Assembly: GCA_946807835.1 (NCBI GenBank)
Contig: OX327705.1
Location: forward strand, 19,064,501-19,128,500
DNA from: Ailanthus altissimus
Lineage: Eukaryota; Streptophyta; Magnoliopsida; Sapindales; Simaroubaceae
Length of the DNA stretch: 64,000 bases
Direction: 5' to 3'
Part shown: one piece after another, positions 35,840-46,623 of the stretch
Layout of the letters: every line of letters begins with the position of its first letter
Numbering within the stretch: the first letter of the stretch is position 1
Notes under the pieces: model-generated
The model's database searches: none
The model's input: only the letters and a program-made list of their open reading frames with translations
What the model was told of the DNA's origin: nothing
Made by a program: the position numbers and the translations under genes

Positions 35840-36842
35840 TGTTGGGCTCATAACTTGGAAGCCCAATAAGGCCTGCAAGCCCAATTAAGAGAGTCACCTA
35901 AAGAGAAAAAGATTGAACTAAATGCTCGAATCGAGGGATTAGAACTAACAATTGGCCAGCAGATTTTCAGATCAAGAAAAAAGGCCTACGAAAATTACAA
36001 TGATTGAAATATCCTTCAAAGAAAAAGAATCTGAAACCAAGTGAAAGAAAGAAGACCAATTCGAACTCAAGTTTTTCTCACGTTTTTCAATAGAAAATCC
36101 ATAGACAACTTGAGTAAAGTTTGACTTCTAATCTCTTTATGATTGTTTTTTTTTAAATTATCCTTTATCTTATAATTGATTTATCTTATGCACTAAATTA
36201 TCCTTTTTTTTAAATTTTTTCTTAAAGAGAACGTGATTTATTGAACAAGTGAATAAACAAAAACAACGCTACTACAATCCTCAAATAGATTGGATTACAC
36301 ACACTATATAAGCACACCAAATTCACAATATTAGAGGATAAGAAAGCAAAGGAAAGAATCCTAGAAGCATTCTTGATTTCTTTGAATAATCTCTGAGAGC
36401 ACCCACACACAGGAAACACAGTAGTCTCTTGCTTACTTGATAAACATTCCTACACGCCGCACTCGATTTCACTTGTTATTATGGATTTGAGAGTCAGAGT
36501 ATTTTTTTTCTTGCAGAAGGACGACCTTGTTCCCAAAAACGCTTCCAGAACCAATTAAAAACCAAAGGCAGGACATTCTCAAAAATATTTAGAAGATCTA
36601 AGGGTGCGAGAGTAAATTCTCAAGGTTTCCAAAACTGAGTACTTTAGTGGCACCGTCTGTGAGAAAGCTACTATAAAGCTTTCTTATTCTAACACTTTTG
36701 TATTTGAAACTGTCATAATCTCTTACAAGAATAGCCAACAAAATATGACTTCGCAACCAAGCAACCTTACTAATCCCAGGAATCCATTCAATGGGTCCCT
36801 CTCTTAGAAACTCACCGTTCTCAATTATTAACTCACCCATTA
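35840..36842 (+). mobile_element. Gypsy-family fragment: LTR, primer-binding site and first gag codons
   Basis: The LTR is 35840-36646 (807 bp), starting TGTTGGGCTC and homologous to those at 30455 and 50375. The primer-binding site follows at 36648 as TGGCACCGTCTGTGAGAAAG, close to the TGGCGCCGTCTGTGGGA form common in plant gypsy elements. After a short leader, ATG 36745 opens gag (M-T-S-Q-P-S-N-L-T-N-P-R-N-P), with a stop at codon 21. Homology to the other copy ends at about 36842. Gag beyond this point, pol and the 3' LTR are absent. It lies about 0.8 kb upstream of the PP2 start codon. Confidence 0.75.
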
Positions 36843-37520
36843 GGTGTGTTTGACATGTGCTATTTGTCATGCAGGCCGCATATGCACGTTGCAAGCGCGA
36901 CACGCCATGGACAAAATATATATTATTATTAAATAAATAATTAAAATAATTAATTTTTAAATAATAAGTTATTTGTTTGTTTAATCATTAGATAAATAAT
37001 TAAATATAAATATCTATTATTTTTTAATAAATTATTTAATTAGTTTTATTTATTTAAATTTTTTATTTTGCTACTTATTTATTTATTTATTTTTTATTTT
37101 ACTACTTATTTATTTATAATTAAAAAAGAAAGCAAACTATTTTATTGAATTAATTAAAAAGAAAATAAAAAATAAAACAAAAATAAAAGAAAGCAAAATT
37201 TATTAATGGTTTCGTGAAAGTGGCTTATGCGAATCTCTCCCCAACTTTCAGATTTCTCGATTCACCTCTATTTCTTCCTTGGTTCATTCAATTTCTCTTA
37301 AATTCACTCTATTTTTTTCGTACTTTATTATATTACACCTTTTATTTTAAAAAATAAATACAAAAAATTTTAAAATTTTAAATTTTTTTGAGAGATTGCA
37401 AGTTCAAATATTTGGTGAGAGAGAAATATAACTCAAGGATATAATTGTTAAATTATTCATTTCTTAGTTAATAAAGATTAACCCATTTGTTTGTGGCAAA
37501 AAAAATATTATCTAAAAATT
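36843..37520. other. AT-rich spacer
   Basis: 36910-37200 consists largely of ATTTATTTATTTATTA-type words. No gene, RNA or element end is recognised. Confidence 0.35.
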
Positions 37521-37880
37521 TAGGCCATTTACAAAGATTTTGCAAGAAAGAAAAAGAAAGAAAGGATGGGAAAGAAAAAAAGAAAAAAAAAAAGAAAAGA
37601 AAAGAACAGGAGAAAAAAAAATAGACTGCTACAACTAGCATCCATGGGATGTATGTAATGATGTTACATGTAAGATTGAAATTGAAAAAGAAAATGGAAA
37701 AAAGAAAGAAAAAGAAAGGAATAAAGAAAAATGAAAAAAAAAGAAGAAGTTTTTCATGCGTGGATTGCATTTATAAAAAAAATTTATAGAAAAGACTAAA
37801 ATCAGGAAATAAAGAAAAAGACGGGAGGAAAAGAAAGAAAAAAAAAAGAGATAAAAAAAAAAAGGCATATAAGAAATCGA
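37521..37880 (+). repeat. Purine-rich repeat, copy 1
   Basis: Long A/G-only runs surround a conserved non-purine core at 37622-37680 ('gctacaact..catccatggg', 'gtaagattgaaat') and 37750-37785 ('aagtttttcatgcgtggattgcat'). The same core lies at 46320-46440 and 57608-57800. The minus-strand frames here are Phe/Ser/Leu-only translations of low-complexity sequence and are not genes. Confidence 0.6.
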
Positions 37881-38204
37881 ACTTGACTTTCTTTTATGAG
37901 GGTATGACACACGTCTTTAATAAAGGTAAAAATTCTATTTATAAAGATGGTTCTCGTAATAGAGTAAATTGTATCTCTTCTTAGAAAGAGGCTTAGATTT
38001 GAAACTTCACTAATAGAATTATTTTGTATAATATTTCAGTATTTTATTTAATTTTATATCAATAATTTTAAAATATAATATTAATTATTTTAATCAATTA
38101 TATTACATCTATTGATCAAAGAAAATCTCTAAATCATCTCATTGTAGAAAGTTGTCCACAAGATGGTCAGCTAGTTTAATGGATTTTTCTTTTAAAAAAA
38201 TACC
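37881..38204. other. AT-rich spacer
   Basis: No gene or repeat end is recognised. It begins with 'aagaaatcgaact', also found after copy 3 of the purine-rich repeat (57950), so its left edge belongs to that repeat. Confidence 0.3.
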
Positions 38205-38523
38205 TTAATTTTTTATTATAAGATACATGTAACTCTTAAGAGGGAGAACAAATTTAAAAAAAAAAAGACAAAGAAAAAAGGTGATGCGATTAAAGAGAGA
38301 AAAGAGCAAATAGGATAAAAAAAAGTCGAAGAAAGGAGACGAAACCAGAGAAGGATCATCTAATATATAAGAAAGGGGCTATTATGAGCTCTTTTTATTA
38401 GCTCACGTAATACGAAAGAGTGAAAAGAAACAAGGCCACTTGTTATAATAAAGATGGGTAAGCGTTAAAAGCAAACGGAAACAAGAAGCAAGTAACAATT
38501 TCACAACAACAAAAATAGGTAAA
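38205..38523 (-). pseudogene. Broken PP2 copy, piece a: downstream flank
   Basis: 38370-38518 aligns to 33030-33178, including TAATAAAGATGGG and AAGTAACAATTTCACAACAAC. 38205-38370 matches the block at 16720-16885. It ends in GTAAA (38519-38523), the left target-site duplication of the copia-3 insertion; the flank resumes at 45866. Confidence 0.7.
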
Positions 38524-38587
38524 TGTGAAAAAAGTGATTAAAAATTATCGCGATATAATTTAGAGATAATTTAGAGATTAAATCAAA

Positions 38588-40700
38588 TGTTAGGGTTGAG
38601 TTTATTTGCTATCTCAATTTTATATGAATATTTGATATCTATACATAGTATATTTTGTTATATTATTGATTACCTTTTAATTATATGGTTTAATGTTTGT
38701 TACGCTACAGACTTTGTTTTATTTGAAAGAGTTCGGATACGGTCTAAACGAGTTTAAACCGGTGTTAAGAGTTAGCAAATATTTCAAAAGTTAAAACATT
38801 GTCTGTAACAAGACAAAAACATCAGAATATGCTAATAATGATATAGTTGCAAGAGTTACAATTGGTTGCTAGGATATGTCATTATGCAAGCATGTTCTCA
38901 AATAAATAGTTTCTGATTTGTTTTCACTAACGCAAGTCTATTAGTAGATCCTATTAATTTACATAGATCAGTGTATGTCTATATCTGTAGGGTACAGTTG
39001 GTTGTTCCTAGCTTACCAGGATCTTGGAGATTGTATGGGCATACAGGTATTCAGTTAGGACTAAGTACTGAACAGACTCATAAGGATCCCAATAGACATC
39101 TTATGTTGCCGTCAATGGAAGGTCCTCTTGAGTTGAGTAGTATACGTGATCCTCTTTCCTGAGCACCACGGTGGGTTTATGAGTGATTCACTATACTTTG
39201 GTTCCACGTAAATCAGAGACCTTTTATGGTCTGAACGCTGGGTGTCGTTGGGTATGGTTCTATGCTCATAGAGTCCGGTGTGTGTAGATATGGGATCCAT
39301 CAGCTCTCATAGGGAGTGATATATCTAGATGCTCCAATATAGTATCTCAGGAAAATCTTATGGCCATAAGCAGTTAACCCAGAAAGGTGTTTCCATGGGT
39401 TAAACAATATGACAAAGAGTTTTGCTCATATTGTTCAATTGAGATACTATTCTAGAGATAGGTTATGGATGAGCATATGGGGATTTGATGGTGTGGATCT
39501 ATGTCCCCGCACATCCAAGATATATATGATGGAAGGACTATACGTATGCGTTGTAACCTCAACTTGTATGGTTCAATGCATCGATTTGTATGTGACATGT
39601 GCGTGGAGCATGGTTCACAGACTTATAGAATAATTCCATTTGACGAATCGAGCGTGGACCTAAGAAGTCTTGCGATATGAAGTGTACTCGTTGTGTACTA
39701 AGGTAGAATACTAAATTAAATTATTTAATCCAATAATATCCAACGTAACTATAGAAATACGTGCATGTGTGTACTTAAGTGTTAAATACAAAAATTAGTT
39801 AATAATTATTTTTCACTAATTGTAAAGTGACACGTGACGCATTATGAACTCTTGATTGAGTTTATCTAAGTATGAGATTTGATGGGACCTACTAAGAGAT
39901 ATACTTGGTAACTATTTATGAGGGGTAAAATGATCATTTTATACTTTAATTATTTAACATTTAAATAATCAAATATCTCTAATAAAATATATTGTTATAT
40001 AATATTTTATTTATAATAATATAATATATATAATGCACGATAGTTGTCATGCATTATATATATAATATTATTATTTTAATTTTATATTATTTATTTTTGC
40101 CAATAAAGCTTCTTTTATTTATATTATATTATAATAATATTTTTAATTATTAAGATATATATATATATATATGTGCGGACAAATGAAACGGAAATGAGAG
40201 AGGGAAATGAATTGAAACAAAAGAAAAAGAAAAAGGGAAAGTTAAAAAGGGTTATTTTCTTTAACATTTTCGTTTTGGCTCTCAGAAAAAACAGAAGCAA
40301 AGTGTTGCTTCTATTTCAATTTCCTCATTTTCGTTTCATGCTCTTTCTCTTAAGAGAATCAATTGTTGCTTCTATTTCATTTCTCCTTTACCGTGAGAGA
40401 GATAAAAGTAAGCTTTTGAACTGACTATTTGGATTAAGAGTTAATCATACGTTGGGTATTGGAGCTGTTGTTCTAGATTATCAAGCCTACCAAAATTAAT
40501 AACTAGAATTGACAACAAGAACACATTTAGGTGGACTTCGGGATAAACGTGTAAAATGTTACACGTATTGGTAATTTCTCAATTTTATTATTTATATATT
40601 AATTTGATTAACATATGATTAATGTGTTAATTGTATGTTTTAAATTTTGCTGCGTTAAAATATGTATTAGATGCGTATTTTTCCAATTAACACACTACCA
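38588..40700 (+). mobile_element. Solo LTR L5 of the long-LTR copia family, inside the copia-3 5' LTR
   Basis: It starts TGTTAGGGTTGA. From 38720 on it shares the family blocks: GAGTTCGGATACGGTCT (like GGAGTTCAGATCTGGTCT in L4), ACATAGATCAGTGTATGTCT, 'ggtctgaacgctgggtgtcg', 'gagtccggtgtgtgtagatat' and 'gatatgaagtgtactcgttgtg'. It is the most diverged member. The right end, near 40700, is an estimate; no target-site duplication could be fixed. It contains an AT-rich hairpin at 40022-40065. Confidence 0.7.
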
Positions 40701-41011
40701 CATGCATATACCTGGACACAGTAGATCCCCTACACTAAGTACGTTGGATATGCGAGGATTAAAGACGGATATGAAAAGAGGCGAAGACACGAAAGCGGCA
40801 GCCCATGGGTGGGCGTCAGGTTGTAGGCACCGCGGTGCCCTAAATAGCACCTGAGCGCCATGGTGCTAGGTGACCAGCGTCGCAACACTAGGCGCGGCCA
40901 TTACCCGATGCAGAAAAGTTGTTTTCCATTTTTGTTTCGACTCTCACTTATTTCAGGTCTTCCCAAAATGACTCTCACACATTTAGGGTTAACTTAGGAC
41001 CTCCTAAAGCC

Positions 41012-41020
41012 TATATAAAG
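41012..41020 (+). promoter_or_regulatory. TATA box of the copia-3 5' LTR
   Basis: TATATAAAG lies about 365 bp before the primer-binding site, within CCTATATAAAGGC. It is the expected Pol II promoter of the element. This part is deleted from the 3' LTR. Confidence 0.5.
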
Positions 41021-41377
41021 GCTTTTTATTCTCTTGTAAACACATCTTAGTGATATTTCTGTGATCTTTGTGAATCTTAGTGATCAACACAAAAATCTTT
41101 GTGATTTTTGTAATTCTTAGTAAGAGAAATCTCTCGTTTATAAAAGAGGGTGATTTCTTTGTGAGTCTTTCTTGTAAAAGGCATACTTGGTGAGTGCCTT
41201 GAGATTTAATAATAAGAGAGTGTAATCTTGATCCGCCGTAGATGTAGGCAAGTTACCGAACCACATAAATTCTGTGTGTTATTCTTCTACCTTTCTGTCT
41301 CTAGTTTCTTAATGCTTGTTTCTGCATTATATTACTTTGGATATTTACTTGTTTGATTACTTCTGCTTAAAAAAAAA

Positions 41378-41389
41378 TGGTATCAGAGC
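41378..41389 (+). other. Primer-binding site of copia-3 (initiator Met tRNA)
   Basis: TGGTATCAGAGC follows an A run at the end of the 5' LTR. This is the standard minus-strand primer site of many plant copia elements. Confidence 0.85.
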
Positions 41390-41405
41390 TTGGTTTTAAG
41401 TAGAC

Positions 41406-42160
41406 ATGGCCACACTCAGGTATAAGGTGAAAAAATTCAACGATACGAATAACTTCAATTTGTGTAAGATGAAGGTTAAGGCATTGGTGAGCTAACAGTT
41501 AGGCTCGGCATTAGAGGAGACTGCAGCTCCATCTAGTGTAAAGGAGAAAATGCCAGAGTCATCTAAAGTTGAAGCAAAAAGAAGAGACATTCAAGAAAGA
41601 ACTTACAGTATAATCATTTTATCATTAAGCGATAAAGTATTGAAGAAGATACATGTGAGACAGCGACAATTGGTCTTTGGAAGAAGCTTGACTCTCTTTA
41701 TATACGAAAATCATTGGCCAACAGATTGCATATAAAGAAGAAGCTGCATCAATTATCCATGTCAGAGGGGACGCCGATGAAAGATTATATAAATGCATTC
41801 AACAAGATCATTCTTGATCTTGAGTGTATCAATATCAAGATAGAAGATGAAGATAGGGCTCATCCTACTGAGTTCACTTCCTAAGAGTTATGAGATCTTT
41901 GTTGATATTAGAAAAATAGAGAAATTTTTGTTGATACACTTCTCTACGGCAGAGAAATTTTAACAATGAGTGATGTCAAATCATCATTAAACTCAAAGAT
42001 ATTAGAAAAACAGATTGAGGGTAATGCAGAAAGTTTATCCGTAAGAGGAAGGTCATCACATAGAGATGGAAGAAAAAAAGGCTCAAGATCGAAGTCCAGG
42101 ACTCCTAAGAAGTGCAATTGCTACAAAAAAAATAGGGATACTTTATAAAGGACTATTCGA
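41406..42160 (+). pseudogene. Copia-3 gag
   Basis: ATG 41406 starts M-A-T-L-R-Y-K-V-K-K-F-N-D-T-N-N-F, the usual copia gag opening. The rest shows I-L-S-L-S-D-K-V-L (about 41615), T-P-M-K-D-Y-I-N-A-F-N-K-I-I-L-D-L (about 41770), L-L-S-S-L-P-x-S-Y-E-I-F-V-D (about 41860), then a basic R-G-R-S-S-H-R-D-G-R segment and a ruined zinc knuckle (K-C-N-C-Y-K-K, about 42110). A stop near 41490 and several frameshifts disable it. Gag is the particle protein. Confidence 0.75.
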
Positions 42161-42179
42161 AGAAGAAAGCACAAGACAA

Positions 42180-43570
42180 CAAAAAAGTGGATGCTGCACT
42201 TGCCTATGATGATAGCTATGACAGCGCAAAGACTCTAGTCGCTACTAATCGTAAGAATACTAAATAATGGGTTCTTGATTCTGGGTATACATTTCACATG
42301 TGCCCGTACAAGTCTTGGTTTATAAATTTTCAGCTCATTAGTGGTGGTAAGGTGTTGATAGGTAATGATATTGCTTGTTAGATGATAGGAATTGGTAGTA
42401 TTAAACTTAAGCTGTATGATGGGTGAGTAAGAGAGTTGACAAAAGTTAGGTATATTCCTGACCCCAAGAGGAACTTGATCTCACTGGAGACTTTAGACCA
42501 GAAGGAATGTTCCATCAAGATCAACGGAGGGGTTTTGAGAATATTAAAGGATTTTTTTGTGGTAATAAGAGGAAATAAGTACAAAGGTGTTTGTATGCTT
42601 AAGGGTGAAGTTATAAGTGATTTTATATTATTCTCTGTAAATGATGAGAATATGCAAACCAAGTTGTGGCATCTTAAAGTAGTACACCTAGTCGAGAGAA
42701 ACTTGAATGAGTTATTTAGTCAAAAGGAGTTTGGTGATGATAGATTCCAACCATTAAAGTTTTGTGAACATTGTGTACTTAGAAAAGCACAGAGGGTGAG
42801 GTTTAGTACCCGTGAGCATAAGACTAAGAAGACTTTTAACTACATACACTCGAATCTTTAGGGACCAGCTCAGACAGTTACTTGTAGTGGTGCTAAGTAT
42901 TTTCTCAGTTTGATTGATGACTATTCAAGGAAGTTGTGGGTCTATATGTTGAAGAGTAAAGATTAAATGTTTGATACGTTTAAAACTTGAAAGGCTTTTG
43001 TTGAAAATTAGACTAGCAAAAGGGTGAAAAGGCCGTAGACTGACAATGACATTGAGTGTGGGTCTATATGTTGAAGAGTAAAGATCAAATGTTTGATACG
43101 TTTAAAACTTAGAAGGGTTTTGTTGAAAATCAGCCTAGCAAAATGGTGAAAAGGCTGTAGACTGACAATGACATTGAGTTTTGCAATAGAGAGTTTGATG
43201 GGTTTTGTGCCAAGTATGGGATTGTAAGGCATAGAACGGTGAGATCAACACCCCAGTAGAATGGCCTAGCTGGTAGGATGAATAAGACCCTACTTGAAAG
43301 GGTTAGATGAATGCTTACCAATACAAAGATGTCTAAGATTTAGGGAGAAGTTGTAGTGACTACAGCTTATTTGATTAATAGAAGTCTCTCCTTAGTAATT
43401 GACTTCAAGACGCTAGAAGAGAAATTGTCTAGCAACCTTCCTAAGTATGACCACCTCAAAATTTTTGGTTGCCCTGCCTTTGTATATGTTAAGGAGGAGA
43501 AATTAGAACCTAGAGCTATCAAAAGGGTATTCATAGGATATCCAAAATGGGTGAAATGATACCATGTATA
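42180..43570 (+). pseudogene. Copia-3 protease and integrase
   Basis: The protease active site is kept as W-V-L-D-S-G-Y-T-F-H-M (about 42270-42302). The longest open frame (42436-42861) is the pre-integrase domain, with W-H-L...H and C-E-H-C-V-L-R-K (zinc-type H-C-C). The integrase core follows: L-I-D-D-Y-S-R-K-L-W-V-Y (about 42910), T-D-N-D (about 43160), then T-P-Q-x-N-G-L-A-G-R-M-N (about 43245), where the expected catalytic Glu is Gly. It ends with F-G-C-P-A-F-V-Y-V and R-V-F-I-G-Y-P (about 43470-43550). A 122-bp tandem duplication (42935-43178) breaks the frame within the core. Confidence 0.8.
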
Positions 43571-43799
43571 GTGTAAAGAGTTGACACCACAAGGAGTATC
43601 ATAAGCCGTGACGTGACATTCGATGAGGCGACAATGTTAAAATCCTCCTAAAAAGATAAGAATGAAGAACCTGTGACCAAGAACGAATGAGCACCCTAGT
43701 CAATAGAAGTGAAAGTAGAGCCTAAGAGTAGATCTGATATGCCCCTAGATCAGCACTTCAATAAAGAGACCCTTGAAGATGAACCAAGAACATCGGTGA

Positions 43800-45480
43800 G
43801 TTCCTCTAAGTATACCCAAGAAAAACTAGAACTCTTGAGATGGAACTTGAAGAGTACCAACTAGTTAAAACTAAGCTAAGGAGAATAATTACCCCACCAA
43901 TCAGGTATGCACAAGTAGACTTAGTTGCTCATGCTTTTAATTCTACTTACACTTTTGAATTTGATGAGCTTAGAACATATAGCAAGGCTATGAAGAGTGA
44001 AAATAAGAAAGAATGGCAGCAGACCATAGACGAGGAGATTAGTTCTTTTAGGAAGAATAATACTTGAAAGTTGGTGGTGAGACTTCAAAAGAAACTAGTT
44101 TGGTGCAAGTAGGTGTAGGTGAAGGAGGATACCGGGGATAGAGCCTACGAGATTCAAGGTTAGGTTAGTTGCACAAGGTTTTGCTCATAGAGAGAGAGAG
44201 TAGACTTTTATGAGATATTCTCTCCAATCGTCAATCACACATCTATTAGAATTTTCTTAGCCATATGTGCAACCTTAATTCATATCTAGACCAGATGGAT
44301 GTAAAGATAACTATCCTGCATAAAGAGCTTGAAGAGACGATTTATATGACACAGTTGTAAGGATTTGTAGTGCCTTGAAAGGATCATGCCTGTTTATTGC
44401 AGAAATCATTATATAGGTTAAAACAATCACCTAGACAGTAGTGTAAGAGATTTGATGAGTTTATGATGGCTTGTAGCTTTAATAGAAGCAAGTATGAGAG
44501 ATGTGTGTAGTTTAAAAACTTGAGTTGTGGGATGATATATTTACTTTTATACGTCGATGATATGTTGATTGCATATAAGAACATAGAAGAAATACAGAAA
44601 CTTAAGAAGCAGTTTAGTGGCGAGTTTGAGATGAAGGATTTGGGAGCAGTAAAGAGGATATTGGGTATGGACATTGTGAGAAAAGAAGAGATGTTATTTT
44701 TTTTGTCTCAACAACGATATATACTCAAGATCTTAAAAGAGTTTGGTATATCCAATGCAAAGGCTGTCTCCATTCATTTAGCCATGCATTTCAAACTTTC
44801 AGTAGCATAGTCGCTGACATCTAAAGAAGAGAAACTACAGATGAGTAAAGTATCGTATGCAAGCATTGTAGGGAGCATTATATATTCGATGATTTATGCA
44901 AGACCAGACATAGTACGGGCTGTAAGTGTGGTGAGTAGATACTTGGCAAATTCGAGTAAAGATCATTGGCTTGTAATGAAGTGAATTTTGAGATATCTCA
45001 AGGGAACGTCAAATCACGGGTTGATGTATAAAATGAATTAGAACAACAATTTAATAGTAAGAGGATACGTACACTCAAATTATATAGGTGATCTAAATAA
45101 GAGAAGATCGTTAAAGGGTTATATATTCACAGTGTTTGGGTGTAGTGTATATTGGAGATCTGTTCTACAATATGTGGTTGCACTATCTACCACAGAGGCG
45201 GAGTACATAGTTATTGGTGAAGCTATTAAAGAGGTTATGTGGTTGAAATGCATATATGCGAAAGTAATGGCTATTAAAGATATGAACACTGGTGTATATT
45301 GTGATAGCCAGAGTGCCATATATCTAAGCAAGCATCAAGTGTTTCACGAGAGGTCTAAACATATTGATGTACGGTTCTATTACATTCGAGAGATTGTCCA
45401 AAGTAGAGACGTTAGTCTAACGAAGATACGTCGTCTGAAAATCCTGCTGATATATTGACTAAGCCACTGCTCTCGATTAA
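43800..45480 (+). pseudogene. Copia-3 reverse transcriptase and RNase H
   Basis: RT begins around S-K-A-M-K-S-E-N-K-K-E-W (43980) and is badly broken to 44500. It then reads clean over the active site, L-L-L-Y-V-D-D-M-L-I-A (about 44534), through E-M-K-D-L-G-A-V-K-R-I-L-G-M-D-I and F-L-S-Q-Q-R-Y-I (to 44740). The RPDI block is at about 44900 and Y-L-K-G-T at about 44995. RNase H is open at 45132-45458, with A-L-S-T-T-E-A-E-Y, Y-C-D-S-Q-S-A-I-Y-L-S-K-H and R-S-K-H-I-D-V-R-F. N-P-A-D-I-L-T-K-P-L at about 45440 closes pol. An A/G-rich tract (AATGAGGGAA) precedes the 3' LTR. Confidence 0.8.
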
Positions 45481-45592
45481 GTTAATCTTATACAAGGATT
45501 TAACCAGAGTGACTACTTTGTGAGGGTGACCAAAAATACAAGGATGAAATATCAAGATACTTTGTGAATGATTTTAAATCAATGAGGGAATT

Positions 45593-45865
45593 TGTGAGAA
45601 AAGTAATTAAAAATCATTAGGAAAATATAGGGATGAGAGATAGTGATTTCTTCGTGAGTCTTTCTTGTAAAAGGCATACTTTATGAGTACCTTGAGATTT
45701 AATAATAAGAGTGTGATCTTGATCTGTCATAGATGTAGACAAATTGTCGAACCACGTAAATTTCGTGTGTTGTTATTCTATATTTCTCTCTCTAGTTTCT
45801 TAATTGCTTATTTTTGTATTATATTACTTGAAATATTTGTTTATTTGATTGCTTCCACTTCAACA
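45593..45865 (+). repeat. Copia-3 3' LTR (internally deleted)
   Basis: TG at 45593, CA at 45865, then GTAAA. It aligns to the first 30 bp of the 5' LTR (38524) and to its last part (41150-41372): 'gtgagtctttcttgtaaaaggcatact', 'gagatttaataataagag' and 'gaaccac.taaatt'. The central promoter part present in the 5' LTR is missing. Confidence 0.85.
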
Positions 45866-46213
45866 GTAAACATAAAAATATATATCTGTTATAAATAACA
45901 GTTCTCCAATTAGCATGCAGTAATGGGCATGTCAAAATAAAATACCAAATTAAAGCTCTGCATAATACAAAATAACTTAATTTTGTGTGCAAATTAATAT
46001 CTGCATCGAATGAGAATAATCTTGATGATGATAGGAGTCAGTTTGGCACCTTTAATGAAAAGTCCAGATCCCAATGACCTTCATGCTCAAAAACATCAAA
46101 GTACACTTCTCTTGTATTCTCTATTAATATCACAAGTATTGTAATTATTTAAAAAGTTGCCGAGAGTACTAAGCTCAAACCATTATCCTCTGGACATCAA
46201 AGGCTCACTCTGT
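45866..46213 (-). pseudogene. Broken PP2 copy, piece b: 3' UTR and end of exon 3
   Basis: 45870-46055 aligns with the PP2 3' region at 33186-33410. 46055-46213 aligns with about 33415-33595 of exon 3 (minus strand), e.g. ACTTCTCTTGTAT.TC.ATTAAT and AAGCTCAAACCATT.TCCTCTGG. Small indels destroy the frame. The match stops in mid-exon at about 46213, where the purine-rich repeat begins; the rest of exon 3, exon 2 and exon 1 are gone. Confidence 0.85.
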
Positions 46214-46623
46214 GTATGCATTAAGAGAGAGAGAGAGAAAGAGAGAAAAGATTAAAATTAGGAAAGAAAGAAAGATAAGAAAGGAAAAGAAAAGGAAGAA
46301 AAAAGGAAAAGAAAAAAAATGGATGATTGCAACTGTCATCCACGGGCTAAATGCAATCATGTTCTATTCAAGATTGAAATCGGGAAAGAAAAGGAAAGAA
46401 GAAGGAAAAAAAAAAGTTTCTCATGCATGGATCGCATTCATAAAAATATAGATAAAAGACATAAATCTAGAAAGAAAAAGGAAGAAAGAAAGAAAAGGAG
46501 AGAGAGAGAGAAAGAAAGAAAGAAACAGAAAACCCAGAGAAAATGCTGAAATAGGGAAAGAGAAGAGAAGAAAGAAAGAAAAAAAATATAAAAAAAAAAA
46601 GAGATGAAAAAAAAGGAGAAAAA
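46214..46623 (+). repeat. Purine-rich repeat, copy 2 (left part)
   Basis: A/G-only tracts with the conserved core 'atggatgattgcaactgtcatccacggg' (46319 on), 'caagattgaaatcgggaaag' and 'aagtttctcatgcatggatcgcat'. The continuation seen in copy 3 (57950-58480) is found here only after the TRIM array and LTR B, at 48850-49400. Open frames in this stretch are low-complexity artefacts. Confidence 0.65.

Larger units (their letters stand above)
38524..45865 (+). mobile_element. Ty1/copia element copia-3, with a solo LTR nested in its 5' LTR
   Basis: The target-site duplication GTAAA lies at 38519-38523 and 45866-45870. The 5' LTR starts TGTGAAAAAAGTGATTAAAA at 38524, is interrupted by L5, and resumes to about 41375. 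The 3' LTR is 45593-45865 (273 bp, starting TGTGAGAAAAGTAATTAAAA); it lacks the middle of the 5' LTR but matches its last 220 bp. The primer-binding site TGGTATCAGAGC (41378-41389) is complementary to initiator Met tRNA. The gag-pol order is gag, protease, integrase, RT, RNase H, the copia order. It splits the broken PP2 copy. Confidence 0.88.

Noticed and set aside
37468..37910. Two long Phe/Ser minus-strand frames
   Set aside because: Low-complexity reverse complement of A/G tracts; similar artefacts occur at 46421-46657 and 57505-58009.
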